Positions 7,914 to 16,707 are shown, numbered from the stretch's first letter. The stretch: DNA of 26,427 bases from Chlamydiota bacterium (GCA_013041585.1 JABEVM010000077.1:1-26427), one strand, 5' to 3'. A program made the numbers and translations. The notes: a model not told the origin generated them from the letters alone.

Positions 7914-9734
7914 TTCCTCAATCGTTTGAAGGTGGGTTTTCGCTGTGAGTATATAAAAGTCCACCTCACATTTTTTAAGTCTCCAAAGAGCTCCTTTGGG
8001 ATCAAGAACTCTTTCCATGTCATCTCTTGTCTTTTGCAAGATGACTCTCATGTATTCCCAGTAGGGCTCAAGAAAGTAGGAATAGGCAAATTCTTGCTTT
8101 AGCTCTTTTTCAAGAGCGCCATAGGGGCCTGCAAAATCACTCAGAACATCTGCTGTTTTCTTTTCAAAATCTTTAGCCATATGCTCTAGCTCAAGATTCA
8201 TCTTTTGGGAGATTTCTTGGCACTGAAGAAGGCTTGTTTTGATTTCAAAAAGATAGGAAGTAATCTGAGCTTTGTTGCAAGGAAAGGGCTCGCCTTGAGA
8301 TAAGCTTGCATGAACAAGTCCTTGCATATCGTAAGTGCTTGAAAGATGTTTTTCTACTGCTTCTGTAAAGGAGATTTCTGCAATATCTTCAAAACCAATC
8401 CCCCCTTCTGTTGCATTAAGAAAAAGATGGTCTTTATGATAATTTGCAATTTCAGTTAAGTGTCTTGCAGCCGCAAACCAATCTCTTTTCGTATAGATGG
8501 GTTTGCCATGCACATCTTTAGTTTTGATTAAGCCCTCTTTTTTCATGGTAGGACCTGAAATTTCGGATGCGTAGTACTGGTCGTTTGTAAAAGCCAAATC
8601 CATGCCTATTAATATGATGGGGTTGCAGCCGAGGAAAGCGGCCACCATCGTCATAAAATCTCCGATGGTATATCCAGAGAGAATCGTAGGTGCAGGAAAG
8701 GATAGTTTCTTTTCGATCCACTCTTCTACAGGGCTGTGCTTTCTTCCATGGCAGAGAACTTTGGTTCCATGCAGAAACGAGACAATTTCGTAGGAAGCTT
8801 TGTTTTGGTAGAAAGAGGGAACTTCAAATTGCGTTTGAAGATAATACGGACGGTAAGGAGGCTTAGGATCGATAACTCCTGTAAAATGGGGAGTAATATT
8901 GTGTTTATCCAAAATAAAGAGGGACGATCCAGCGGCAAAGATTGCCGCGTGTGAAGTGAGATGTTTTAACTGAGTGAGATGTTTAGAAAGAGAAGGGCCA
9001 GCGCCGCAGATGATTGCAGGAACGTTTTTCAAACTATTTTTAAGATTCCCTTGCAGAAGTGAATTTTGATGATCTAGAAGATTTTTGTAGATGTTTCGAT
9101 TATGAAGTTGATTCAAGTCAATGCGGAATGTAGCGCTTAAGACTTTTTCGTTGAACTCATCTTCAAAATATTGCTGCAGAAGAGCAAACCTTTTGCTTTT
9201 TTTCTTCTCATAGAAGGGAAGAGCGACTAGCTTATGCTTCGTAATTACATAGTACCAAGCTAACGTACTTAGCATTTTTCGGAACTCTTCATATTCTTTC
9301 ATTTCAAAAATGAAAGATTCAATGCGAACTCTGGGATTCGAGAGCATCTCAGTTCCAAGAGGAGTTTCAAGAAGGCGAACCAGCATTCTTCTGTCATCTT
9401 CTAAAAAAACAAGATGCCTTTGCGGTTTTTCATCCAGCCACTTTTTTGCCGCTTCATAAGGAAATCCAAGCCCTGTTCCATATATGAAAAGCACTGCTAG
9501 AGGCTTTGAGTCGATTTCATTCCACCAATTTTGGATTTCTTCTTTTGCTTTATGAGGAGAAAAAAGGTATTCTTCAGGAGAAATTCCTATATCAACGAGA
9601 TTTTTCTCTTGAGGGAAGCCTGGAGCAAAAGGTAAAGTACTTGCATCAATGCGAAGAAGGACTGAAGCTAAATCAGGATTTTTTTTTTGCAGAATGTCGA
9701 TATTTTTTTGAAAAGTAGAAGTTGAATTTTCCAT
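7896..9734 (-). CDS. DUF115 / motility-associated factor (MAF-like) family protein
   Basis: This 612-residue protein carries the DUF115 core: PAIICGAGPSL (239-249), FAAGSSLFIL (266-275), NITPHFTGVIDP (279-290), then IILIGMDLAF further on. It is the Rossmann-like fold shared by MptE-type pyrophosphokinases and Maf flagellin glycosyltransferase-associated proteins. The N-terminal 230 residues contain a second, degenerate Rossmann-like region (LFIYGTGLGFPYE, 82-94). The C-terminal third is helical. In flagellated bacteria the relatives modify flagellin with nonulosonic acids. No motility or nonulosonic acid gene is visible here, so the substrate is unknown. The start has no clear ribosome-binding site. 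It is divergent from the AsmA-like gene (129 bp apart) and overlaps gcvH tail to tail. Confidence 0.85.
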   Translation of the reverse strand: MENSTSTFQKNIDILQKKNPDLASVLLRIDASTLPFAPGFPQEKNLVDIGISPEEYLFSPHKAKEEIQNWWNEIDSKPLAVLFIYGTGLGFPYEAAKKWLDEKPQRHLVFLEDDRRMLVRLLETPLGTEMLSNPRVRIESFIFEMKEYEEFRKMLSTLAWYYVITKHKLVALPFYEKKKSKRFALLQQYFEDEFNEKVLSATFRIDLNQLHNRNIYKNLLDHQNSLLQGNLKNSLKNVPAIICGAGPSLSKHLTQLKHLTSHAAIFAAGSSLFILDKHNITPHFTGVIDPKPPYRPYYLQTQFEVPSFYQNKASYEIVSFLHGTKVLCHGRKHSPVEEWIEKKLSFPAPTILSGYTIGDFMTMVAAFLGCNPIILIGMDLAFTNDQYYASEISGPTMKKEGLIKTKDVHGKPIYTKRDWFAAARHLTEIANYHKDHLFLNATEGGIGFEDIAEISFTEAVEKHLSSTYDMQGLVHASLSQGEPFPCNKAQITSYLFEIKTSLLQCQEISQKMNLELEHMAKDFEKKTADVLSDFAGPYGALEKELKQEFAYSYFLEPYWEYMRVILQKTRDDMERVLDPKGALWRLKKCEVDFYILTAKTHLQTIEESIARN

Positions 9735-9863
9735 AGATTGTTGTGAATGCCTATATTCCTTACTTGGACCTGTAATCTTTTACATATAGAATAGATGATA
9801 AAATGAGTAGTAAAATGATATTGTTAATGATTTGTAATAAACTTTTTTCAGTAGGGCAAATGA

Positions 9864-12800
9864 ATGAATAAAAGAGCTGGGGAAAATTCTGTCACTAAGA
9901 GAAAAGGAAAGTTATTTTTCTTTATTTTCACAATCCTATGTTTGGTTTTATTCCGCGAACCTCTTTTGCGTTTTACTGTAGATAAAACCTGTGAGCATTT
10001 TTTTGCTGAGAATAAGATTTTTTATGAAAAGTTAAAATGGGATAGAGAAGGGATCTCTTTGCAAGGCGTAAGCATAGAAGGTAAGGGGTTTTTCCTAGAA
10101 ATACCAAGGCTTGCCCTTTCATTTTCACTCAAACCTGTCAATTTACACCTAGGAGTTCATCTCTTAGCAAGTCATCCTCAAGTCATTATAAAAGAGAGAT
10201 CCTCTGCTCAAGATACAAATCTGCTCGCTCCTCCATTTTTGATGGGGAAACATTTTTCGATAAATTTAGAAGCTGAGCAAGGAGAAGTTTTTTTTCAAAA
10301 AGGATTGTCTCTACATGAGATTTCTCCAATCTATTTTAGCGCAAGTACATGGGGAGAGAAAGACAACATCACTAAACTCCTTTTTTACGGGCAGACAAGC
10401 AAAAGAGACAACCCCGAACTTTCAGTAGAAATCGAGCCGCAAGGAGAAGTCTTCTCACTACGCTGTAAACTAGAGAAGACAGAAGCTTCCCGTTTACTAG
10501 AAATTGCCAGCTTCTTTATGCCTTCTTTAGCAAGCGACTGGGAAAATATGCAAGGTCAAGTCGAGGTTGCTGGAGAATGTGTAGTAGATTCGAAGGGAAA
10601 AATAAATGAAATGCATTCTCAAATTGATATACGCGAGCTGCGCATCGATAACCACTCTCTCGGGTTACATGCCATCGCCAGTGGATTTCGTTTTGACTTT
10701 AGTTTTCCAGGTTCTAAAGATGATTCTCTCCCTTTTTGGAAGAAACTTGTCTCTTCCATCGTGGTTCGTGAAGGAGAAATTCTTTTAGAGGAGCCCCTCA
10801 CTTCAAAAAGTATTGGTATCAAAGATTTCAACTTAGAATTTGCAACCAGTTTTGACAAAGAGCCTTCCCTTGAGATGCAAGGAATTTTGTTGAGCAAACA
10901 AAATGAATCTCCTTTTCATATGCAAGGGTCCGGAAAAATTTCTGATGAGGAAGTATTTTGTTTGGAAACAAGCCTTTCCTTACATGATCGCAACCAAGAG
11001 TCTCTCCAACTTTTTGCCACTCTTTGCCCATGTGGAGAAGGACAATATCAGCTACAAACCGATTTCAAAAATTGTACTGCAGACCATTTGCTTCTCATGG
11101 AAGATATTTTGCAGCAGTCTCTTTTTCAGGAGTACGCGAAGTTGTCGCATGGGGTAGTAGATGGCAAGTGTCTAGCTTTGATGCAAGATAGTAAATGGAG
11201 CCTGCTCAAACTAGAAGATCTTCAGGCGCGTGGAATAAAATTTCAGTTTACAGGTGTAAATCAGGATATTTCCTTTCCTGAAATGCAAGGAAATATAGAA
11301 CTAATACGCACGGAAGATACATGGAAGGTTTCTAGCGCTCAGCTCGATTGTAGAGAAGGAGTAATTGATTTTTCCCATACAGGCGAGCAGGCAGATACCC
11401 TAAAAGATGTGTTCTTTCATTTGCATTTGGAAAAGGAAAAGCTAAAATCCTCTTTTTTTCAAGCGAAGCTAGGAGAAAGCCAGGTCTTACTTGAAGCAGA
11501 AGGTTTTCCTAAAGACTTTTTGGTAAAAGCTCATGTAAATGCGGCAACTCTTGATGTACGTAAAATGATATCTTCCCATCTTCCTCAGCTTTCTTCTTAT
11601 GTACCCAAAGAGGAAAAACTGCAGATCACTTCTTTATTTCATTTCGAGGCCGATAAAAAAAAGGTTTCAGGAAACGTAAGTTTTCTTTCAGCAGAAGACT
11701 CCCAAGAAAAGCTATCTGAAGTGTTAGAGTTTTCCCTCGATCTAAAAACTGATTTATTTGAAAACGGCCTATTTGAATCTAGTTTATTATCAAAAGGGTT
11801 AGTCCAAAGCGGCAGATTTCGCATGAACCATTTGTCTTCCGATTTACTATCCCCTTTTATTACTTCTCTTTCTCCAACTTCCAAGATGCAAGGAGATTTT
11901 TTTTTAGAGGGTACTTTTACACCTCAAGTTTTACAGATCTACTTAGGGGGAAAAGAGATTGTTTGGCAAGACGGTCTTACTAAAATCACCTTGCCGGCTT
12001 TAGGTGATCCAGAATTTTCTCTTCAGTCATTAGATCATTTTTTACACCTGCGTTACTTTTTTCATTATCAAAATTGGTCTATGGAATTTCCTTTGCATGA
12101 TGTACAAATTTCCGATGAGAGTAGTCAGTGCGAAGGTAAGCATATTGAAGGAAGAGGCATGCTTACAAGCCACAAATTGGGTAAAGAATGTAGCTTGCAA
12201 GCGGTGTTGCAATCAGGAGATTGGACGATCGGGCCTGATCTTGCTCTAAAAAATATGAAGATCAAAGCTCTTTATGATAGTAAATCACAGAAAACATCTT
12301 TCAGCGACATCATAGCTGACCTTTCTTGGAAAAAATCTTACGGGTACATTTTACAAGCAGAAAAATGTATTTTTGATGGGTTATCTCAAAATGCGCAATT
12401 TGATGTTAAAGTATTGCAAGATCAGAAAGAAGTTTTGCGATTTGTAGGAAAAGCAGAGCAGAAGAAAAATGAGATCGACGTGCATTTTTCTTCGGATAAA
12501 ACACATATTGTAGGAACGTTTTGCAATATCTCTTCTTTTAAACTACTTCCCTCTTTCGAGGTCAGTACCCTAAAAATGAATCCGGAGTTAACACTTTCGA
12601 CCTTTCCAGGGCTTGTCTTGCTTTTAGATGATGTGGCAGGGTTCTCTCTAGATGAGAAAGTAAAAGAGGCTCTTTTGTCTTCTAAAATGGATGGAAAGCT
12701 CTTATCGGAAATCACTTATCATGCCCCTTCCAAAACTTGGAGATTTTCAGCTCACGGCAGGAACCTTTTTCTATTAGGAAAAGCAAGGGACAAGTTCTCT

Positions 12801-14639
12801 GTTTCGCTAATGAGTGTAAATAACATCTGCTCTTTAGATCGTCTAGAGTGCGATGACCTATTTGCTAAAGCTGTGATCCAGAAGAAAGACCATATTATTT
12901 CTTTCTCTTCCCTAGAAGCTGTAAACGAGAAGATCTCTGTAAAAGCAAGTGGAATGCTTGATCTCAAACAGCAAAAAGCAAATATCATGCTTCAAAATTG
13001 TATGATCAATGCAACAGATGAGAAAAACGAGCTGCCTGGGATTTTCAAATGCTTGGGAGAAGTGCAAGTAGACCTTTCTGAAAAAGTTGATCTATGGCAG
13101 GCCGAAGGGCTTGTTCAGTTAAGTTTTTCAGAAAAACTGTCTGACGAAATGTTTGTTAAAACAAAGAAAGAACTTTTCTTTACTGCAAGCCCAAAGCAAG
13201 GGATCAAATTTGATGAAGGTCTTTTCCTCGTCGAAGATCTTGTAGGAAGAAGATCTCTTGGCATGTTCAAGATATACAACTTTTCTTCTTCTTTATCTCT
13301 TCATGAGTGGGGTGTGGATCTCATAGAATTTTCTCTCTCTCCTTATCTCAAAGAGTTTTTACAGAAGAAAGAAGGATACGCCTCGTTTGCTGAAAATGTG
13401 ACTTGGAAAGGATTTATAGAAGGGGAATGCAGTGCACATTTTTCTGAGAATAAGCTCGAATCTAAAGGAAAAGTAAAAGAAGGCAACATTGCTTTTACAA
13501 GCCTTCCTATCGAAGTGAAAGATCTGTCTTGGAAATATCAGTCTCAAAATATCCTTTTTGATGGGAAATTGCTCTACGATAAAATTTTGCTAGGCGCACA
13601 CGGAAAGATGAATTTTTTAAGCGAGCCTAAGTTACTTATTCAGATCTCGTCCTATGAACAAAACTCTGGAATTACAGCCGAGTTTATGCAGGCAAATCAA
13701 TCCTTCTTTTGTAAGAGCGTCCAGGGGACATTATTCGGGGTTACACTCGATATGAAGCAAAAAGCAGCGCCAAATAGCGCGCACCCAGTCGTATTTTCTG
13801 GCGAGATGCATTTTGATGTAGACCATATGCAGGGAATCCTATCTAAAGAAGATTTTATCGAATTGAAAAAAATGGGACTCGGAAAAGGATTCCATCTAGA
13901 AGGTGATTGGAAAATTTCGCAAAATGGACCATCCAAAGTAGAATTTTCGGGTAAGCTTGTAGGGGAGGACTTTGATCTCTTAGGGTATAAATTTGAAAAT
14001 TACCATTCTTTGGTGGATGTAGCGCAAGATCGCATTCTCATCCGAGATATAGAAATTACCGACCCTGCTGGGAAGGTATCGGTAAAACAAGCAAAAGTGG
14101 AAAAACAGGAAGATGAATGGACTTTGCATGTTCCTCATTTGAAAGTGCAGAATTTCCATCCGACCAAACTGAAAAATAAATACGCTGTGGAATCATCTGT
14201 TAAACCATTTGTGCTGCGGCATGTAGATTTTTTTGACATAAAGGGACATTTAGGAGATTTAGATTCCATCACCGCCAAAGGCTACGCTCATTTTACAAAT
14301 TTAGCTCCGAAAACGTCCTCGTTTTTCTCCATTCCGAAGGAAATGCTTAAAAATTTGGGATTTGACTTAGGACTTTTTGTTCCTATTTCCGGTGAAATTA
14401 TTTGCCAGGTCCACAATAAGAAACTCTATTTAGATGAATTAAAGAACTCTTTCAGTGAAGGCAAGAGATCTGAGTTTTCTTTATTTCCTTCTGAAATGAA
14501 ATCGTTTATCGACTTCCAAGGGAATGTATATATCGATGTGAAAATGAAACAAAACGTGGCCTTGAAAATCACGGAGCCCTTTATATTGCAGATCCGAGGT
14601 ACGGTAAAAGATCCAAAGTATAGCTTGAGCACCCCTTGA
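9864..14639 (+). CDS. Very large AsmA/YhdP/TamB-like protein, 1591 aa
   Basis: The N-terminus has a basic patch followed by one transmembrane helix at about residues 16-31 (KLFFFIFTILCLVLF). The remaining roughly 1550 residues are predicted mostly beta-strand with alternating hydrophobicity and no enzyme motifs. The C-terminal segment (about 1535-1591, LFPSEMKSFIDFQGNVYI onward, ending in the beta-strand-rich ALKITEPFILQIRGTVKDP) is typical of AsmA-type ends. Proteins of this build are inner-membrane anchored and span the periplasm as lipid-transfer bridges. Family assignment is by architecture and C-terminal style, so the exact subfamily (AsmA, YhdP or TamB) is open. The ATG at 9864 has a weak AGGG upstream. 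The stop codon overlaps the TTG at which the next gene may begin, so translation of the two may be coupled. Confidence 0.75.
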   Translation: MNKRAGENSVTKRKGKLFFFIFTILCLVLFREPLLRFTVDKTCEHFFAENKIFYEKLKWDREGISLQGVSIEGKGFFLEIPRLALSFSLKPVNLHLGVHLLASHPQVIIKERSSAQDTNLLAPPFLMGKHFSINLEAEQGEVFFQKGLSLHEISPIYFSASTWGEKDNITKLLFYGQTSKRDNPELSVEIEPQGEVFSLRCKLEKTEASRLLEIASFFMPSLASDWENMQGQVEVAGECVVDSKGKINEMHSQIDIRELRIDNHSLGLHAIASGFRFDFSFPGSKDDSLPFWKKLVSSIVVREGEILLEEPLTSKSIGIKDFNLEFATSFDKEPSLEMQGILLSKQNESPFHMQGSGKISDEEVFCLETSLSLHDRNQESLQLFATLCPCGEGQYQLQTDFKNCTADHLLLMEDILQQSLFQEYAKLSHGVVDGKCLALMQDSKWSLLKLEDLQARGIKFQFTGVNQDISFPEMQGNIELIRTEDTWKVSSAQLDCREGVIDFSHTGEQADTLKDVFFHLHLEKEKLKSSFFQAKLGESQVLLEAEGFPKDFLVKAHVNAATLDVRKMISSHLPQLSSYVPKEEKLQITSLFHFEADKKKVSGNVSFLSAEDSQEKLSEVLEFSLDLKTDLFENGLFESSLLSKGLVQSGRFRMNHLSSDLLSPFITSLSPTSKMQGDFFLEGTFTPQVLQIYLGGKEIVWQDGLTKITLPALGDPEFSLQSLDHFLHLRYFFHYQNWSMEFPLHDVQISDESSQCEGKHIEGRGMLTSHKLGKECSLQAVLQSGDWTIGPDLALKNMKIKALYDSKSQKTSFSDIIADLSWKKSYGYILQAEKCIFDGLSQNAQFDVKVLQDQKEVLRFVGKAEQKKNEIDVHFSSDKTHIVGTFCNISSFKLLPSFEVSTLKMNPELTLSTFPGLVLLLDDVAGFSLDEKVKEALLSSKMDGKLLSEITYHAPSKTWRFSAHGRNLFLLGKARDKFSVSLMSVNNICSLDRLECDDLFAKAVIQKKDHIISFSSLEAVNEKISVKASGMLDLKQQKANIMLQNCMINATDEKNELPGIFKCLGEVQVDLSEKVDLWQAEGLVQLSFSEKLSDEMFVKTKKELFFTASPKQGIKFDEGLFLVEDLVGRRSLGMFKIYNFSSSLSLHEWGVDLIEFSLSPYLKEFLQKKEGYASFAENVTWKGFIEGECSAHFSENKLESKGKVKEGNIAFTSLPIEVKDLSWKYQSQNILFDGKLLYDKILLGAHGKMNFLSEPKLLIQISSYEQNSGITAEFMQANQSFFCKSVQGTLFGVTLDMKQKAAPNSAHPVVFSGEMHFDVDHMQGILSKEDFIELKKMGLGKGFHLEGDWKISQNGPSKVEFSGKLVGEDFDLLGYKFENYHSLVDVAQDRILIRDIEITDPAGKVSVKQAKVEKQEDEWTLHVPHLKVQNFHPTKLKNKYAVESSVKPFVLRHVDFFDIKGHLGDLDSITAKGYAHFTNLAPKTSSFFSIPKEMLKNLGFDLGLFVPISGEIICQVHNKKLYLDELKNSFSEGKRSEFSLFPSEMKSFIDFQGNVYIDVKMKQNVALKITEPFILQIRGTVKDPKYSLSTP

Positions 14640-15391
14640 AGATCGGGCTTTTCTCATGGAGGATGTTCTCATTGCTCTCTCTTTTGAAAAGCTTTTTTAC
14701 TCATATCGTGGATTTTATCTACCCAAGGATTTGCAATCATTGTCAAAGCACTATTGATACATCCCATAAAATATTTTGCTCTGCATGTCTGCAGAGCTTA
14801 TCTTTAGTAAATAAACAAGGCAGATGTAGTAGATGTCTTGTCTATTTAGAAGATGATTTCTCTATTTACTGCGAGACTTGCGCTCTAAAGCCTCATTACT
14901 TTACAGAACTTGCAGCTACATTTGAATACCAAGGTCTTGCTAAAACTCTCTGGAGAGAGATTCAATCCCCAGGAGGGGAGGAATGGATCGAGACTGCCGC
15001 CTCTTTTATGGTGATGCAGATGATTCAGCTTGGGTATCCCATACCTGATCTTGTAATACCCGTTCCTGTAAATAAAAAAGGTCTGCTCTTCTCTAAAAAA
15101 TCGATCAAACAGCTCTTAGCCGAAAAGATAGCTACGAATTTAGGATGCAAGTACGTAGATCCCCTTTATGCTGTATCCTATTTTTCGCAAAAAGGAAAGA
15201 ATCGCTTAGAGAGAATGCAACTTTCAAGTGACATGTTTACATGGAGAAAAAGAGTGTCTTTTTGTGGTAAGAAGATTCTGATTGTTGATGATATGATGGT
15301 AAGCGCTGCTACTATGCATGCCGTAGCAGATAAAGTCCAAGAGGGCTTACCTATGCAGATCTATGGAATCTCATTTTGTGTCCAAATTTGA
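14636..15391 (+). CDS. comF: ComF family phosphoribosyltransferase-like protein
   Basis: The N-terminal half has four CxxC motifs (C33/C36, C48/C51, C64/C67, C79/C82), the double zinc-ribbon start of the ComF/GntX family. The C-terminal half is a type I phosphoribosyltransferase fold with IPVPVNKKG (141-149) and ILIVDDMMVSAATM (214-227). ComF proteins are linked to DNA uptake and recombination, though the molecular activity is not firmly established. The PRPP-loop triplet after the DD pair is SAAT rather than the usual TTGxT, and the RGFNQ motif is missing, so catalysis is doubtful. The start is uncertain. TTG 14636 overlaps the preceding stop but lacks an RBS. TTG 14672 has GGAGG (14658-14662) 9 bases upstream, and ATG 14663 follows GGAGG with no gap. 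Confidence 0.8.
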   Translation: MKIGLFSWRMFSLLSLLKSFFTHIVDFIYPRICNHCQSTIDTSHKIFCSACLQSLSLVNKQGRCSRCLVYLEDDFSIYCETCALKPHYFTELAATFEYQGLAKTLWREIQSPGGEEWIETAASFMVMQMIQLGYPIPDLVIPVPVNKKGLLFSKKSIKQLLAEKIATNLGCKYVDPLYAVSYFSQKGKNRLERMQLSSDMFTWRKRVSFCGKKILIVDDMMVSAATMHAVADKVQEGLPMQIYGISFCVQI

Positions 15392-15500
15392 GCTTCTGTA
15401 CAAATCTAAAAAGGAACTACCAAAGGAAGAGTTTCGTCATTTTCATTACACAGGAATTACACCGAAAATATTCAAAAATTTTCCTTTGTTGGATCATTAA
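15363..15500 (+). CDS. Possible 45-aa small ORF overlapping the comF end
   Basis: In the frame +1 to comF, an ATG at 15363 opens a 45-codon frame ending at TAA 15498-15500. It would encode a basic, aromatic-rich peptide (MESHFVSKFELLYKSKKELP... ending KNFPLLDH). It overlaps comF by 29 bp. No ribosome-binding site is clear and I do not recognise the peptide. Its length is close to what chance allows in AT-rich DNA. I list it because the frame looks more protein-like than the other frames of this gap. Confidence 0.2.
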   Translation: MESHFVSKFELLYKSKKELPKEEFRHFHYTGITPKIFKNFPLLDH

Positions 15501-15714
15501 GCCCACAAAGATTATGCTGATATCGTCTTTTCTTTTTTCACTGAATCTAAAGCTCAACCTTGGGAGTCCACTAGTCAACCCAGCGTTTACCTATCATAAA
15601 TCAATAAGAAAATTACGCTTAATATCAAGTCGCTGTAAAAGCCAGTTCCCTGTTAAATATACCATGTTATATCCTAATAGCTAACTGAAATGATAATATA
15701 GGTAGTACCTTCAC
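15392..15714. other. Gap between comF and the zeta-kinase pair
   Basis: This 323-bp AT-rich stretch holds the rest of the possible 45-aa ORF. A 102-codon TTG-initiated frame (15376-15684) overlaps it but has a poor, Ser/Lys/Leu-biased composition and no RBS. No hairpin terminator or convincing promoter was found. The last 40 bases contain several T/A-rich hexamers that could serve as a -10 box for the zeta-kinase gene. Confidence 0.5.
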
Positions 15715-16290
15715 GTGAACAAAAAAATATTCATGATTGCCGGCCCGAACGGCGCGGGCAAAACTACTACAGCCTTAACAACACTTCCAGAGCTAAAGGT
15801 ATATGAATTTTTGAATGCAGATGAAATTGCTAAAGGTCTCGCTCCTTTGAATCCTGAAAGCGTCCCTCTCGCCGCTAGTAAGTTATTGATAAAAAGATTT
15901 CGAGAATTACTTGATCATGATAAAAGTTTCACTTTCGAGACAACAGCAGCAGGGAAAAATTATATTAAGTATCTTGAAGAAGCCCGAAGAAAAGGATATG
16001 AGATTCACCTATTGTTCTTGTGGCTTCATAGCCCAGAACTTGCAATTAAACGCGTGGCTCAAAGAGTAAAGCAAGGTGGTCACAACATTCCTAAAGAAAC
16101 TATCAGAGGTCGCTACTTTGCAGGGTTAAGGAATCTTTTTATGTATTACTTAAAGCTTGCTGACAGCATACTTATACTTGATAACTCTTTCGATTCTCAA
16201 AGAATAATAGCTAGAAAAAATAGTAAGGATACCCTACACATCAAAGATAAACCCACTTGGTTGAAAATGCAGGAGTTAGCTAATGGCTAA
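15715..16290 (+). CDS. Zeta-toxin / COG4185-type P-loop kinase
   Basis: This 191-residue protein has a Walker A loop GPNGAGKTT (10-18), a NADE segment (34-37), FTFETT (72-77) and IRGRYF (130-135). That set is characteristic of zeta-toxin-like P-loop kinases. Canonical zeta toxins phosphorylate UDP-N-acetylglucosamine; for the small COG4185 branch the target is not established. GTG at 15715 is the first start after an in-frame TAG at 15703-15705, with a weak AGGT upstream. Its 3' end overlaps the next small gene by 8 bases (ATGGCTAA), an arrangement typical of toxin-antitoxin pairs. It may act in persistence or element maintenance, or as a housekeeping ATPase; both are inference. Confidence 0.85.
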   Translation: MNKKIFMIAGPNGAGKTTTALTTLPELKVYEFLNADEIAKGLAPLNPESVPLAASKLLIKRFRELLDHDKSFTFETTAAGKNYIKYLEEARRKGYEIHLLFLWLHSPELAIKRVAQRVKQGGHNIPKETIRGRYFAGLRNLFMYYLKLADSILILDNSFDSQRIIARKNSKDTLHIKDKPTWLKMQELANG

Positions 16291-16510
16291 ATCAAAAAAA
16301 CCTGATATAAATGATATCCTATTGAAAGGACATAAACGTGGTATTCTGAAAGCCATAGATACTGCATGCCGAACAAACACGTCTTTAATCGTCCAAAAAG
16401 ACGACAAAATTGTAGCGATTAAACCCAAATATAAATATATACGTGTACCTATAAAAGCCGCTAAGAAGAAAGTCAACCTCTCTAGAAGAAAAGCTAAATC
16501 AAAAAATTAA
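16283..16510 (+). CDS. Small basic protein, probable partner of the zeta-type kinase
   Basis: This 75-residue protein is rich in Lys and Arg, especially at the C-terminus (KKKVNLSRRKAKSKN). The middle (residues 20-48, with GILKAIDTACRTNTSLIV then QKDDKIVAIKPK) resembles the short proteins that accompany COG4185 kinases, which share an A..xH..G..V.V..DGKVV.I.P pattern; this likeness is from memory. It starts at ATG 16283 inside the stop region of the kinase gene, so the two are almost certainly co-translated. An antitoxin role fits the layout but is not shown by sequence alone. The basic tail could bind nucleic acid. Confidence 0.7.
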   Translation: MAKSKKPDINDILLKGHKRGILKAIDTACRTNTSLIVQKDDKIVAIKPKYKYIRVPIKAAKKKVNLSRRKAKSKN

Positions 16511-16620
16511 ATTTATTCTGCCTAATTACTAGTCGTGAAAGCTGAGAATTTCTGTTCCTTTATGCGGCTAATTTAGCTATTATAACGCAATCTATTGGTA
16601 TTTAGATATTTATATTCTCT

Positions 16621-16689
16621 TGTTGCAAAATGACATCGCTAATGTCAATTTGGGCGCAAAAACGTCACTAGTGATGGCGTTTTGCAACA
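16621..16689. repeat. Imperfect 28-bp inverted repeat with IS6-family-like ends (MITE-like)
   Basis: Left arm 16621-16648 begins TGTTGCAAAATGACATCGCT. Right arm 16662-16689 ends GCGTTTTGCAACA. Read from outside in, the arms match at 21 of 28 positions, with the outer 10 perfect and a loop of about 13 bases. The right end with its flank, read inward, is TTCTGTTGCAAAAC, very close to the terminal repeats I recall for IS6-family elements (TTCTGTTGCAAAG). It could be a minimal MITE or a collapsed IS remnant. There is no T-tract on either side, so it is not a standard terminator, although it lies between two convergent genes. Confidence 0.5.
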
Positions 16690-16707
16690 GAAGGTGAAAA
16701 AATGAGT

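Noticed and set aside
12422..12715. Long antisense open frames inside the AsmA-like gene (this and several others)
   Set aside because: They have no ribosome-binding sites or recognisable motifs and lie wholly inside a well-supported gene on the other strand.
15376..15684. A 102-codon TTG-initiated frame downstream of comF
   Set aside because: No ribosome-binding site, no recognisable motif, biased low-complexity composition, and it overlaps the comF end. It is likely chance in AT-rich DNA.
16621..16689. The palindrome as a bidirectional terminator for the convergent genes
   Set aside because: Neither side has a T-tract and the stem has several mismatches, so the repeat-element reading fits better. 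A weak terminator role cannot be excluded.
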